A stretch of 64,000 nt of DNA, taken from the NCBI GenBank assembly GCA_964521195.1, contig CAZFRE010000005.1:1-64000 (forward strand), given 5' to 3'. This DNA is from CAWDNM01 sp964521195 (GTDB taxonomy: Bacteria > Actinomycetota > Coriobacteriia > Anaerosomatales > JAAXUF01). The notes under the pieces are model-generated. The model did no database searches, had not been told where the DNA came from, and saw only the letters and a program-made list of their open reading frames with translations. Positions 1 through 8,728 of the stretch are shown piece after piece (within the stretch, counting starts at the first letter, position 1; each line of letters opens with the position of its first letter). Made by a program: the position numbers and the translations under genes.

Positions 1-1138
1 GATCGTACTCGTCGATGATCTGCGGCAGGGCGTACTCCGCGAGCGCGCGCTCGCGTCCCGCCGCGCCGCGTCTCGCGCACTCCGCAGCGTCGACGGCGGC
101 TGCCTCGATTGCGGCCGCCAGCGCAGCGGGGTCGTCCTTCTCGGCGAGCCAACCGGTGGCGGGAGTGATGGCGTCGGCGATGCCGCGTGTCGCAGTCCCG
201 ATGACCGGCTTGCCGGAGGCCATCGCCTCGAGGACGCTGCGGTTGAGCCCCTCGCGCTCCGAGCAGAGCACGAGTGCGTCACTCGCGGCGAGGACGGCGG
301 GGATGTCTCGGCGGTAGCTCGCCCAGCGCAGGCGTTTGGTGATGCCGAGTGCGACCGCCTTCTCGCGCAGGCGCGACTCCAGCGGGCCGTCGCCAACGAG
401 CGCCACTATCACACGCGGGTCGCGGACGCGCGCGAGCGCATCGAAGAGGTGAGCGTGACGCTTCACGGCTCCGAACTCGGCGACCATCGTGAGCATGAAG
501 GCATCGGCGGGGATGTCGAGCGCGGCGCGCAGGACTGCGGTATCGGCGGGCGATGCCGCGTCTGGTGAGAAGCGGTGGGTGTCGACGCCGATGCCGGGGA
601 TGAAACGGACGCAGTCGGGTGGGATGGTGCCGAACGCCTTCGCGGCGCGGAAGTCCTCATGGTTGATGGTGACGAGGTAGTCGGTCCAAGCAGCAGCAGC
701 GCGCTCGATGCGGTGGTAGAGCGCGTTGCTGGCCGCCGGGCCGCCTTCGTAGAAGTGGAAGCCGTGTGCGGTGTAGATGACGGCCGGCCGAGCGTTCCCG
801 CCGGCCGTTGCCTTCGCGTCAGGCAGCCCGCGCAGTGAGTAGCGGGTCACGAAGGCGGCGATAGGGGTGTGGACGTGGACGATGTCGTAGGCACCGGCCT
901 CGACGATGCGCCGGACGGCGGGCGCGGTGCCGAGCAGGTTGCCGGGGGAGAGCGGGTTGCGGCTCCACGAGACATCGAAGCGCTCGTCGTACGCGGCCGC
1001 TACGCGCTCGTTGCGGGTCGCACCGTTCGCGAGTGCGTCGACGCGCCACCCGTTCGCGCGGAAGTGCTCGGCGAAGGGAACGAGGAATGCTTCGAGCGTG
1101 ATCGGGACGGTTGTCACGAAGAGCGCTTTGGGAGTCAC
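1..1138 (-). CDS. GT4 family glycosyltransferase (3' end beyond window)
   Basis: The minus strand from a GTG at 1138 reads through to base 1 with no stop, giving about 379 residues of a GT-B glycosyltransferase. It opens with a Rossmann strand (KALFVTTVPITLEAFL), has a conserved DIVHVHTPIAAF segment and HGFHFYEGG, and carries the C-terminal domain signature EGLNRSVLE (EX7E) near residue 295, which in GT4 enzymes contacts the donor nucleotide-sugar. Family knowledge predicts a cytoplasmic retaining transferase acting on a lipid-linked glycan; the HGFHFYEGG region recalls EpsD/CapM-type enzymes. The carboxy end is cut by the window. An AAGG stretch lies about 15 bases before the GTG, so the start is only moderately certain. 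Donor and acceptor cannot be told from sequence. Confidence 0.9.
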   Translation of the reverse strand, partial: MTPKALFVTTVPITLEAFLVPFAEHFRANGWRVDALANGATRNERVAAAYDERFDVSWSRNPLSPGNLLGTAPAVRRIVEAGAYDIVHVHTPIAAFVTRYSLRGLPDAKATAGGNARPAVIYTAHGFHFYEGGPAASNALYHRIERAAAAWTDYLVTINHEDFRAAKAFGTIPPDCVRFIPGIGVDTHRFSPDAASPADTAVLRAALDIPADAFMLTMVAEFGAVKRHAHLFDALARVRDPRVIVALVGDGPLESRLREKAVALGITKRLRWASYRRDIPAVLAASDALVLCSEREGLNRSVLEAMASGKPVIGTATRGIADAITPATGWLAEKDDPAALAAAIEAAAVDAAECARRGAAGRERALAEYALPQIIDEYD

Positions 1139-1462
1139 AGGCGGCGTTCGACCGACCTTTCGAAGGTGTGCGGCGGGCACACGGTTCACGCGTGAGAAGT
1201 TGCGACAATGGTAGCACCCGTACCGCTGCCGCAGCGTTCACCGCGCACCATGAGACCTGCCGGTCCGTGGCGTGCCGGGTGCTATACTCCGTCGCATGCG
1301 CCCACCCCTACGGGACACCCCCTTCACGCTTACAATCGCACCCCGCGCGCTATCGAAGCCGCGTCCGGAGCCGCCTGACGCGTTCCGACGCCCGGTCCAA
1401 CTGCGTTGTGGAGTGAATCGAAAGGGTGTAGTCGCGCCAGCGCGGGTGACCAGGAAGTGATC
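1139..1462. other. Divergent intergenic region, 324 bp
   Basis: No credible gene is seen here. On the minus strand, TACCAT (1213-1208, preceded by GC) lies about 70 bases before the glycosyltransferase start and could be its -10. On the plus strand, TATACT at 1283-1288 and TACAAT at 1331-1336 are -10-like and would give leaders of 130-175 bases for the gene at 1463. None has a convincing -35 partner. Nothing else recognisable is present. Confidence 0.4.
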
Positions 1463-3310
1463 ATGGGCGTCATCGCGCTCATCCAAGTGGCGTTCCTGCC
1501 AGGCTACCTGGCGCTCTCGGTATTCCGAGTGCGTCGTGGATCCGTGATCGAGACGGCAGCCGTCAGCCTCTCCCTCAGCCTGCTCATCAACTACACGCTC
1601 GTGTTCGCCTTCAGCGCGGCTGGCGTCTACAACAGGACGAGCGTGCTCGCATTCCTGGCTGCCGAGGCGCTTGTCGCTGGATTCCTGCTTGTTCGAGCCG
1701 CGACTCGATCGCATTCCATCGAGACCCGACTGCCCGCGCTTCGCCAAGCGGAAGCGTGGAAATCGGCGCTGGTGGTCGTCGTGGCGACGGTCTTCGGGGC
1801 CTTCGGGATTCAGGCGCTACGAACATCGGCGCACGTGAGCGTCTTCAACTTCTGGGACCCGATATTCTCGTGGAACCGTTGGGCCATGACGTGGTACGGC
1901 GGCGCGGTACCGCTCGACTCAAAGCTCTACCCGCAGCTCATCCCGGCGAACTGGTCCTTGATGTACCACATCATGGGCACTCCCGAGATCCAGTCGATCC
2001 CGCTGGCGCTCATGCCGGTCTTCGTCGTGGCGCTGCTCGCGCTCTTCTTCGACCTTGCGATCCGCCGCGGGCGTGTGGAGTACCTCGTGGCGCTGCTGGT
2101 GTGCGCGGGTGCGCTGTTCGCTGTCCGAGCCCGCGTGTCGCTGGCCAGCGGGCATGTGGACATGGCGGTGGCGTTCATGACCGCCGTGTCGTTCTACCTC
2201 GTCGAACTGCGCGAGGATCGGCGACTGGGCGACTGGCGTGCACTTGCGTTGCCGCTCATCTGTGCCACGGCAGCCGGCGTCACCAAGTTTAACGGGCTCC
2301 TGGCGGTGATCGTGGTGCTCGCGCTTGCGTTGTGGGGCCATGCCGCGCGCAGGCGCCATGCCACGCGTGCCGAGCTCGCGAAGTCGGTCGGTCTCGTCAT
2401 TCTGAGTCTGGGTGCGGTGCTCGGGACGTGGTACGGCATGAAGCTGTACGAGATCGTTCTCGGGCTCGACTCGACCTACTACGCGGATCTCTCGCAGGCG
2501 ACGGCGTCGTTCGCTGGTGGTTCGGACATCGCGACGAGGTTACTGCACGCCGAGTCGCTCGTGCCCGGCGCGTGGCTGAGCATCGCCGTGCTGGGGTTGG
2601 TGATCTGGGGATCTGTTCGCCTGCCGCGTACCCGGTGGGTCGCCCTCGGTATCCTTGTTCCGTACACCATCCTGTGGGCGGTCTTCCTTAGCTACGACCT
2701 GCGCAACGAGCTCGTCATGGTCCCCGTGGTGGCCTATCTTGTCGGGTTCGTGTGTGTCGACGTCGCATCTCGCTTCGTACGCGATGTGGGCAGCCTGCGG
2801 GTCACGAGCTACCGCACAAGGGCGATGACCGGACCGGTCGCGGTGGGCCTGGTCGCGGTTGGTTTGGTGAGTGTGGCCGTGGCGTCACTGGCCTTCCCGG
2901 CCACCGCACTTGAAGCACGCAATATCGAACTGCAGCGTTCTGTGGGCAGCCCTGCGCTCGACCGCGATCTGTATGCAGCGGATGCACGGCTTGGGGGCGT
3001 ACGCGGCGAGCTGCTCACCGACTACCTCTACTTCGACTACCTGCCGCACTTTCGCAGCAGCGTCGTGCGACGCGAGCACACGGTGACGATTCACGCCCTC
3101 ACGCGCGTGTCGGCAGACATCACTCCGCGCGACCTCGATGGCCGGGACTGGCTGCTCCTCTCCGACGAGCTGCGGCCGGAGACGCTGGCGCTCGTCGATG
3201 CGCGGGTGCGGGACGGGAGCTACTCTGTCGTGTTCGAGGAGGATGTGCTCGCGCAGGACAATGCGTATCTCGAACCGACCCGAGTTCGCCTCATCCGCGT
3301 GAACCGCTGA
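1463..3310 (+). CDS. Polytopic membrane protein, GT-C-like
   Basis: A 615-residue protein with about ten or more predicted membrane spans and a soluble C-terminal part from roughly residue 480. The first large loop contains FWDPIFSWN and, further on, YPQLIPANWSLMYHIMG; acidic residues and a YPxLxP stretch in that position are common in membrane GT-C glycosyltransferases that use polyprenyl-phosphate sugars. Family assignment is therefore inference. I start at ATG 1463 because AGGAAG ends 5 bases upstream, whereas the GTG at 1406 lacks a ribosome site. It is divergent from the GT4 gene on its left and convergent with the acyltransferase on its right, separated by 16 bases. A role in adding a sugar on the outer membrane face is plausible but unproven. 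Confidence 0.7.
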   Translation: MGVIALIQVAFLPGYLALSVFRVRRGSVIETAAVSLSLSLLINYTLVFAFSAAGVYNRTSVLAFLAAEALVAGFLLVRAATRSHSIETRLPALRQAEAWKSALVVVVATVFGAFGIQALRTSAHVSVFNFWDPIFSWNRWAMTWYGGAVPLDSKLYPQLIPANWSLMYHIMGTPEIQSIPLALMPVFVVALLALFFDLAIRRGRVEYLVALLVCAGALFAVRARVSLASGHVDMAVAFMTAVSFYLVELREDRRLGDWRALALPLICATAAGVTKFNGLLAVIVVLALALWGHAARRRHATRAELAKSVGLVILSLGAVLGTWYGMKLYEIVLGLDSTYYADLSQATASFAGGSDIATRLLHAESLVPGAWLSIAVLGLVIWGSVRLPRTRWVALGILVPYTILWAVFLSYDLRNELVMVPVVAYLVGFVCVDVASRFVRDVGSLRVTSYRTRAMTGPVAVGLVAVGLVSVAVASLAFPATALEARNIELQRSVGSPALDRDLYAADARLGGVRGELLTDYLYFDYLPHFRSSVVRREHTVTIHALTRVSADITPRDLDGRDWLLLSDELRPETLALVDARVRDGSYSVVFEEDVLAQDNAYLEPTRVRLIRVNR

Positions 3311-3326
3311 CGCGAGAAGGGGCCGG

Positions 3327-4415
3327 TCAGACCCGGCGTTCGGCAACGCGCTGTCCGGTCTTGCCCAGCAGCAGCAGTCGCGCGACCGGCACCCGCTCGA
3401 GGCCTGCGCTCGCAAGGTACGACAGGCCGAGCGACGCCGCGAACACCAGTGGCCACCGGGATATCCCCACAAGCACGAGCGCAGCGCCGATCAGCGTGCT
3501 CGACGCGAATACCCCGAGGGTCCTGCGGCCAAGTCGCGCTTGGGGTGCAAGCACCCGGTGTGGCAGCCCGAGATAGACCGCCGTTGCCGCCAGGGTCCCG
3601 GCAAGCGCCGCGGCGTACCGGACGATCGTGAACGTGCCTCGCATGCCGATCCCATCGAGATACGTGTCGATGGCGCTCGCGACTGACAGCTGTGGGACGG
3701 GGATCGGGTACTGCACGTACGCGAGCACCACGAACGCCACGCCGCAGACCCAGCCGATCACGGCCCTGCGCTCGGCGATCCAGCTTCGGTGTCGCGCCGT
3801 GAGATAGCCAAGGGCGAAGAACGGATAGATCCAGAGCACCTGGTTCAGCGCGAACGTGCTGGTCCGAGCAGCCGGAATCTGCGAGACCGCGACGGCGGCA
3901 AGCGCGGATACGCCAAGGAGCCAGCGGGTCTTGGGCAGTTGCTCGGCCACGATGAGCACCACGCAGCATAGGAAGAGCGCGTAGAGAAACCACAGCGGTC
4001 CGGTCGTGCCTACGCCGAGCGTTGCGGAGCTGAGCGCCGAAAGCGGCTCGGCTTGTGCGAGCGAGCGGCCTTCTCGGAGGGTGTCGACGAGATGGTAGAC
4101 GAGCGCCCACGAGAAGTAGGGGAGCAGCAGGCCGATCGCCCGTTTGCGCAACTGCACCAGCGGCGCGTCGGGCGTGACGCGCCAGAGCACGAACCCGCTC
4201 ACGAACGCGAGCAGCGGGGTGTGGAAGGTGTAGGCGAAGGTGAGCGCGGGGTTGACCGCGGTCGCTTGGGGCACCCATGATCCCGCGATGATCTCCACGA
4301 GACCGGGCCCGTCGTGGTAGACCCACGCGACGTCGTAGATGGAGTGGCCGAGGACCACGAGCGCGACGGCGAGGCCGCGCAAGGCATCGAGTACCTCGTC
4401 GCGCTCTCGGCCCAT
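3327..4415 (-). CDS. Acyltransferase family 3 membrane protein
   Basis: This 362-residue protein begins with LDALRGLAVALVVLGHS at residues 9-25, the hallmark of Acyltransferase_3 (PF01757), including the conserved RGLA and the histidine thought to take part in acyl transfer. About ten hydrophobic segments follow (for example GPLWFLYALFLCCVVLIV). Members of this family O- or N-acylate surface glycans such as O-antigen, capsule, peptidoglycan or exopolysaccharide. Setting inside a polysaccharide locus suggests an O-acetyl- or O-succinyltransferase for the local glycan. It ends 16 bases from the stop of the convergent upstream gene. A second member of the family is at 55322-56335. The acyl group and target are unknown. 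Confidence 0.88.
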   Translation of the reverse strand: MGRERDEVLDALRGLAVALVVLGHSIYDVAWVYHDGPGLVEIIAGSWVPQATAVNPALTFAYTFHTPLLAFVSGFVLWRVTPDAPLVQLRKRAIGLLLPYFSWALVYHLVDTLREGRSLAQAEPLSALSSATLGVGTTGPLWFLYALFLCCVVLIVAEQLPKTRWLLGVSALAAVAVSQIPAARTSTFALNQVLWIYPFFALGYLTARHRSWIAERRAVIGWVCGVAFVVLAYVQYPIPVPQLSVASAIDTYLDGIGMRGTFTIVRYAAALAGTLAATAVYLGLPHRVLAPQARLGRRTLGVFASSTLIGAALVLVGISRWPLVFAASLGLSYLASAGLERVPVARLLLLGKTGQRVAERRV

Positions 4416-4510
4416 CAGTCGACGAATCGGTACTCGATCAGTGTCCAGATGCCCCTCCGCTGGCGCCCAGGTCCGATGCGCGGTGCGTCGCTATCGGCGC
4501 ACCGATGACC

Positions 4511-4516
4511 AGTGTA
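4511..4516 (-). promoter_or_regulatory. Candidate -10 box TACACT
   Basis: Read on the minus strand the sequence is GGCTACACT, about 95 bases before the acyltransferase start at 4415. The same GCTACACT or GCTATACT string recurs in front of several other genes in this window. No clear -35 is seen, so it is only a candidate. Confidence 0.3.
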
Positions 4517-4624
4517 GCCTAGCGCGACGAGAGGTGGTGCAGCCTGTACCGTCAGGGCCCCTCATGCCGGCTGTGGTGATTCGTGGGCGCCGAGTACCTC
4601 GCGTGAATCGCGAAGGTGTCTCGC

Positions 4625-4653
4625 TTGTCGGGGCGAGCTGCTCGGAATACAGT
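4625..4653 (+). promoter_or_regulatory. Candidate sigma-70-type promoter for flippase gene
   Basis: TTGTCG (4625-4630) and TACAGT (4648-4653) are separated by 17 bases, matching the -35 and -10 consensus at four of six positions each. Transcription would start near 4660, giving a leader of about 115 bases to the GTG at 4776. Confidence 0.4.
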
Positions 4654-4775
4654 TACCTGCGTTCCGCCATCCAGCGTGAGATCAGTGTGCAAGCCAGGCT
4701 CGCGCCCATCGATTCCGCTCTCGTCGTGGGCGGGCGCACGGCGATGTGCTGATGATCAGGGAAGGGCATGGTTCG

Positions 4776-6350
4776 GTGACGAGCGAGGACGGCCCCACAG
4801 TCGTGGGCGAGACCCGATCTTCCGGCGAGAAGCGGCGTCTCGTGGTGAACACCGCCGCGAATGGAACCGCGCAGTTGGCGTCGATGGTCGCCTCCCTGGT
4901 GTTCATGCCGCTGCTGATATCAGCGTTCGGACTCGGCAACTACGGTCTGTACATGCTTGCGTCGTCGGTGGCGGCGTACGCCAGCCTCATGGACTTGGGC
5001 GTTGGCGCTGCTCTGACGAAGCTGGTGGCCGAGCACGCCGCGACCAGCGACGAGGCGACCGTGGCGGAGTCCGTGTCCAGCGCGCTCGTCTTCTACCTGC
5101 TCGTGGGTTTGATCGTGGGCCTGTCGATGGCCGTCCTGGGCGCCTATTCGGACGTCGTCTTTCGCCTTACTGGTGACCAAGCGCTACTCATGCGCAACAT
5201 GCTGTGGCTTGGCGCATTGTTCCAGGTGCTGTACTGGCCTTTGTCGACCGCTCGGCACACGCTCGCAGGCCTCCAGCGTTACGATCTTCTCGCGACTTCG
5301 AGCGTGCTAGCGACCGTTCTCAGTGTGGCGGCGACTCTGCTCGTGCTCTGGGCGAACCAAGGGCCACTCGTCTTGGTGGGGCTGAATGGGGCGATAGGCG
5401 CCATCGTGGCCGTGGTGAACGTCGTCGCAGTCCGTCGCCTGCTGCCGAGTGCGCAGGTGACGCTGCTCGCCGCATCGCGATCACGCATAACTGCCATCCT
5501 CGGCTTCAGTTGGGCCGTCTTTGTCGTGCAACTGTCGGATACCGTCTTCTATCAGCAGACCGACCGCATTCTCCTGGGCGTCTTCTCTGGGGCGGCTGCC
5601 GTCGGATTGTACGAGGCGGCGGCCAAGTTCAATGCACTGATGACGTACCTCTCCGGGCTTACGGTATCGGCTGTGATGCCGGTTGCCTCGGGGATGCACG
5701 CCGAGCAACGCATCGCCTCGTTGCGGGCGTTGCTGTTGCGAGGGACCAAGTACAGCGCAGCACTGATCGCGCCGTTGACGGTTCTCACGATCATCTTCGC
5801 CGGTCCGATCATCCGTGTTTGGCTGGGGCCGAAGTTCCTCAGTCAGGTTGTGGTGGCACAGGTCCTTGTCTTCCCCCACCTGGCCGTCTGCCTTGGCTTG
5901 ATGGGCGATGCGATCGTGATCGGCAAGGGAAGACTCGCGCGACGGGTTCCCTACATAGTGGCGCAGGCGGTCGTGAACCTGGTGCTCAGCGCGCTGCTGA
6001 TCGGGCCGCTCGGTGTCCTCGGGGTGGCAGTCGGGACGGCGATCGCGCATCTGGCGGACTTCCCGTTCCACGTCAGGTTCTTGCTCCGTGAGACCGATGT
6101 GACGCTCGGTGAGGCAGTGCGGGGGGTGGTGCTGCCGGTCTACCCGCTGCTTGTGTTGCCGCTTGTGATCGGATTGCTCTTGGCAATGACCAGCCTCAGC
6201 AAGAGCCTGGTGGGCATAGCGGCCGCGTGGGCGGCAGCCCTGTTGTCGTACTGGGTAGCCTTCTACTTTCGAGGGCTCTCGGATCTCGAGCGAGCGGAGA
6301 TCAGTCACGTCCTCGCGTCGCTTGCTCGGCGAGTTCGGCGTACCAGTTGA
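4776..6350 (+). CDS. Wzx-type polysaccharide flippase (MOP superfamily)
   Basis: A 524-residue protein with twelve to fourteen hydrophobic helices. It starts with a segment typical of Wzx/RfbX exporters: NTAANGTAQLASMVASL, then MPLLISAFGLGNYGLYMLA and YASLMDLGVGAALTKLVAE. These belong to the multidrug/oligosaccharidyl-lipid/polysaccharide superfamily, which moves undecaprenyl-pyrophosphate-linked oligosaccharides across the membrane. I choose GTG 4776 because AGGGAAGGG ends nine bases before it; GTG 4746 and ATG 4752 have no such site. It is the only flippase in the window, so it may serve the bacillosamine-type glycan made by the 17-22 kb operon. Its last 50 bases overlap the convergent glycosyltransferase gene. 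Confidence 0.88.
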   Translation: MTSEDGPTVVGETRSSGEKRRLVVNTAANGTAQLASMVASLVFMPLLISAFGLGNYGLYMLASSVAAYASLMDLGVGAALTKLVAEHAATSDEATVAESVSSALVFYLLVGLIVGLSMAVLGAYSDVVFRLTGDQALLMRNMLWLGALFQVLYWPLSTARHTLAGLQRYDLLATSSVLATVLSVAATLLVLWANQGPLVLVGLNGAIGAIVAVVNVVAVRRLLPSAQVTLLAASRSRITAILGFSWAVFVVQLSDTVFYQQTDRILLGVFSGAAAVGLYEAAAKFNALMTYLSGLTVSAVMPVASGMHAEQRIASLRALLLRGTKYSAALIAPLTVLTIIFAGPIIRVWLGPKFLSQVVVAQVLVFPHLAVCLGLMGDAIVIGKGRLARRVPYIVAQAVVNLVLSALLIGPLGVLGVAVGTAIAHLADFPFHVRFLLRETDVTLGEAVRGVVLPVYPLLVLPLVIGLLLAMTSLSKSLVGIAAAWAAALLSYWVAFYFRGLSDLERAEISHVLASLARRVRRTS

Positions 6351-7704
6351 GGTAGGCGTCGACTTGCGAGTCGAAGCTGAAGCACCTCGCGATTCGCGCC
6401 GGCCCGGCAGCGGACATGGTAGTCCGCAGTGACTGGTCGTCGAGCAATGACGCCACAGCGGCCGCAAACGCCTGCGCGTCTCCCTCCGGGACCAGGAGGC
6501 CCGTCTCGCCCTCAAGCACGATCTCCGGTATCCCACCCACGTCACTTGCCACGATCGGCGTCCCGCAAGCCATCGCTTCGAGCACTGTCAACGGCAGATT
6601 CTCTGCACGCGCCGGATGTACGTACAAGTCGGCCGCACTGTAGTACGAAGCGACCTGTGCCGCGTCCGTGGTGAAGGGCACCGACACAACCTCCACCCCG
6701 TCCAGCACGCGGGATTCGGATCTATCCTCGCCAAGCGTGACCAGCAGCGGTGCCATCGGGCCTCGCGATGCGAGCGCGGGCAGTGCGTCCATCAGGGTGC
6801 CGAAGTCCTTGAAGCAGTTCTGTGTCACGGTCTGGCCCGCAAACAACATGATGTCTCGGTCTTGTGGCAGACCAAGTGAGGCGCGGGCGGCGCGCTTGTC
6901 GGCGGGTCGGAATATGGTCGTGTCGACACCGTTGGGAATCAGGCGGACACCATACGCGGGGTCATCGAATCCTGCCTCGAGGAGCATGTTCATCAGCCAT
7001 CGCGATGGTGTAGCGATGCCGACTCGGCTTCGTTCAAGCAGTGTCCGCTTCAATGCGACGTTCTTCGCGGTCGCATCCTTGCTGATGGGCGGATACGTTC
7101 CGAGATCGGGGCAGTCTCCGCATCCGGTTCGCCAGCGAGGGCAGTTGAATGGGTGCGCGCAGTGCCCGGTCAACAGCCACGCGTCATGGAGAGTGAGAAT
7201 CGTTGGCTGCATGGAACTGATGCGCGGCAGTCGTCGCAGATCGAAGTAGTAGCCGTGCAGGTTGTGGATGTGGAGAATCGTCGGCGCTTGGGGCGTGAGC
7301 TCAAGGATCCGCTCGGTGCCCGGAAAGCCGAAGTCCTCTAGACCGCGCCAGATTCTCGAGTATCGGTTCGCGTCTGCGGCGAGCATGAGCGCTCGCGAGG
7401 CTGCGCGGCCCATCATCGTGGTTTCGGTGATGCGTTCAGCGACGTTTCCGAGCGAGCGCGTCCAAGCGCTTCGGCTCGAGGCGTTGGGAATCTCGATCAC
7501 CCGCGGATCATCGAGGTGTTTGCTCCCGACTGCCATCCACGAGTCGACGCCACGAGCCAGATACGCGTGGTGCAGCTCGCGCGCGACTGACTCTGCCCCG
7601 CCTGCGACATCTGCGGTGCTGACTTGGAGCACCGTCATTGCCCCGGATGGAGAGGGCCCTGTTGATGACGGGGAGTGCAGATGGGAGTCCTCAGCGGGGG
7701 TCAT
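6301..7704 (-). CDS. GT4 glycosyltransferase, WcaC-like
   Basis: A 467-residue GT-B enzyme. The core starts at MTVLQVSTADVAGGAESVA (residues 23-41). The stretch LHGYYFDLRRLP, then DAWLLTGHCAHPFNCPRW and GCGDCPDLGTYP is shared with colanic-acid-type WcaC glycosyltransferases; the cysteines there are typical of that subgroup. The donor motif ENLPLTVLE (EX7E) lies near residue 368, followed by GTPIVASDVGGIPEIV. ATG 7704 overlaps the end of the upstream deacetylase gene by 14 bases; the ATG at residue 23 is an alternative start. It is the third gene of a minus-strand operon (methyltransferase, deacetylase, glycosyltransferase). Its 3' end overlaps the convergent flippase gene by 50 bases. Sugar specificity cannot be read from sequence. 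Confidence 0.9.
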   Translation of the reverse strand: MTPAEDSHLHSPSSTGPSPSGAMTVLQVSTADVAGGAESVARELHHAYLARGVDSWMAVGSKHLDDPRVIEIPNASSRSAWTRSLGNVAERITETTMMGRAASRALMLAADANRYSRIWRGLEDFGFPGTERILELTPQAPTILHIHNLHGYYFDLRRLPRISSMQPTILTLHDAWLLTGHCAHPFNCPRWRTGCGDCPDLGTYPPISKDATAKNVALKRTLLERSRVGIATPSRWLMNMLLEAGFDDPAYGVRLIPNGVDTTIFRPADKRAARASLGLPQDRDIMLFAGQTVTQNCFKDFGTLMDALPALASRGPMAPLLVTLGEDRSESRVLDGVEVVSVPFTTDAAQVASYYSAADLYVHPARAENLPLTVLEAMACGTPIVASDVGGIPEIVLEGETGLLVPEGDAQAFAAAVASLLDDQSLRTTMSAAGPARIARCFSFDSQVDAYLNWYAELAEQATRGRD

Positions 7705-8728
7705 CGTACCAACTCACGAGTTCGCGTTCGAAGCGCTCCCGTGTCCAGTCGCGTACGACCAGGCGCGGAATCCTGAGCGGGTCCGTCCAAGGCTTGACCA
7801 CGCCCACATGGTTGGAGCACGCGGCGTCAAAGCCCGCCGCACGGACCAAGGCCACCGTCTCGGACGTGTAGTCCTCGACGGCGCCGTAGGGATAGGAGAA
7901 TGCCCGGATCTGACGACGGCAGATCGCGGCCAACGCATCACGGTCATCGATGATCTCGTCGCCCTGCTCCGCCAGGTCGAGTGCCGAGAGGAGTGCATGG
8001 TTGACCGTGTGCGCGCCGACCTCGATGGTGTCGTACGCGTCGAGTTCGGCGACCTGTTCCGTCGTGAGCTGACGGTGGGTGGATCGGGGCAGGTGAGTGG
8101 CTCGGAGCTGGTCGCGCAACTGCTCCAGGGCCGCCGCTCGGTCGCGGACGGAGAGCGGTCGCAGAAACGCGTGGAGTGTCCGGTAGAGTCCGTGACGCGG
8201 CAACGTATCCGGCGCAAGCACATTCCAGTCACGGTCAGTGGGCGTTTCGCCCGACTGTCCCGCGTCTGACTCGATACATACCTCGAGGCCAGGGGCACCA
8301 GCCAACTCGATCGCGATTCTCTCTGGCAGCTGCTCTGATTGAAGGACCAATGCCTCGAGTTCATCCCACCAGAACTCGCGATGCCCCCCCAGGAAGCCGC
8401 TACTGACGAACACGGTGGCAGGGATGCCATGCGCGTCAAGCACGGGCGCCGCGTTCGTGAGGTTGTCGGCGTAGCCGTCATCGAACGTGACGACCACCGC
8501 CCGGTCGCGAACCCGATTGGCCCGAAGCCCCTCGGCGAGGTCCGAGAGCGATTGCGGATGGTATCGATCGGCCAGCAACGCCATCTGGCTTTCGAAGTTG
8601 GCCCGGCTGACTGCGAGCAGTTGCGGGTCCGATTCAAGGTCGGCGACCCGGTGGTAGATCAGGACGAGCGCCGTTCCGCCGACATGTGCGAACGCGAAGC
8701 GCCGTGCGAGGGCCCGGACGCGTCTCAC
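7691..8728 (-). CDS. Polysaccharide deacetylase (NodB domain, CE4)
   Basis: A 345-residue protein with the carbohydrate esterase 4 signature. LIYHRV (residues 23-28) is followed by the metal and catalytic motif TFDDGYADN at 81-89, ATVFVSSGFLG, and a second motif AHTVNHALL containing the HxxxH metal ligands. FSYPYG is present in the final third. CE4 enzymes remove N- or O-acetyl groups from amino sugars using a divalent metal. There is no obvious signal peptide, although the N-terminus is basic, so the cellular location is open. It overlaps the upstream methyltransferase by 4 bases (ATGA) and the downstream glycosyltransferase by 14. The insertion between about residues 120 and 200 is longer than in minimal NodB domains. 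Confidence 0.9.
   Translation of the reverse strand: MRRVRALARRFAFAHVGGTALVLIYHRVADLESDPQLLAVSRANFESQMALLADRYHPQSLSDLAEGLRANRVRDRAVVVTFDDGYADNLTNAAPVLDAHGIPATVFVSSGFLGGHREFWWDELEALVLQSEQLPERIAIELAGAPGLEVCIESDAGQSGETPTDRDWNVLAPDTLPRHGLYRTLHAFLRPLSVRDRAAALEQLRDQLRATHLPRSTHRQLTTEQVAELDAYDTIEVGAHTVNHALLSALDLAEQGDEIIDDRDALAAICRRQIRAFSYPYGAVEDYTSETVALVRAAGFDAACSNHVGVVKPWTDPLRIPRLVVRDWTRERFERELVSWYDDPR

Larger units (their letters stand above)
4416..4775. other. Divergent intergenic region, 360 bp
   Basis: This stretch separates the acyltransferase and flippase genes. It shows a candidate minus-strand -10 (4516-4511) and a plus-strand promoter (4625-4653), listed separately. Short open frames run through it on both strands, but none has a ribosome site or recognisable product, so I call no gene. 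Confidence 0.4.
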
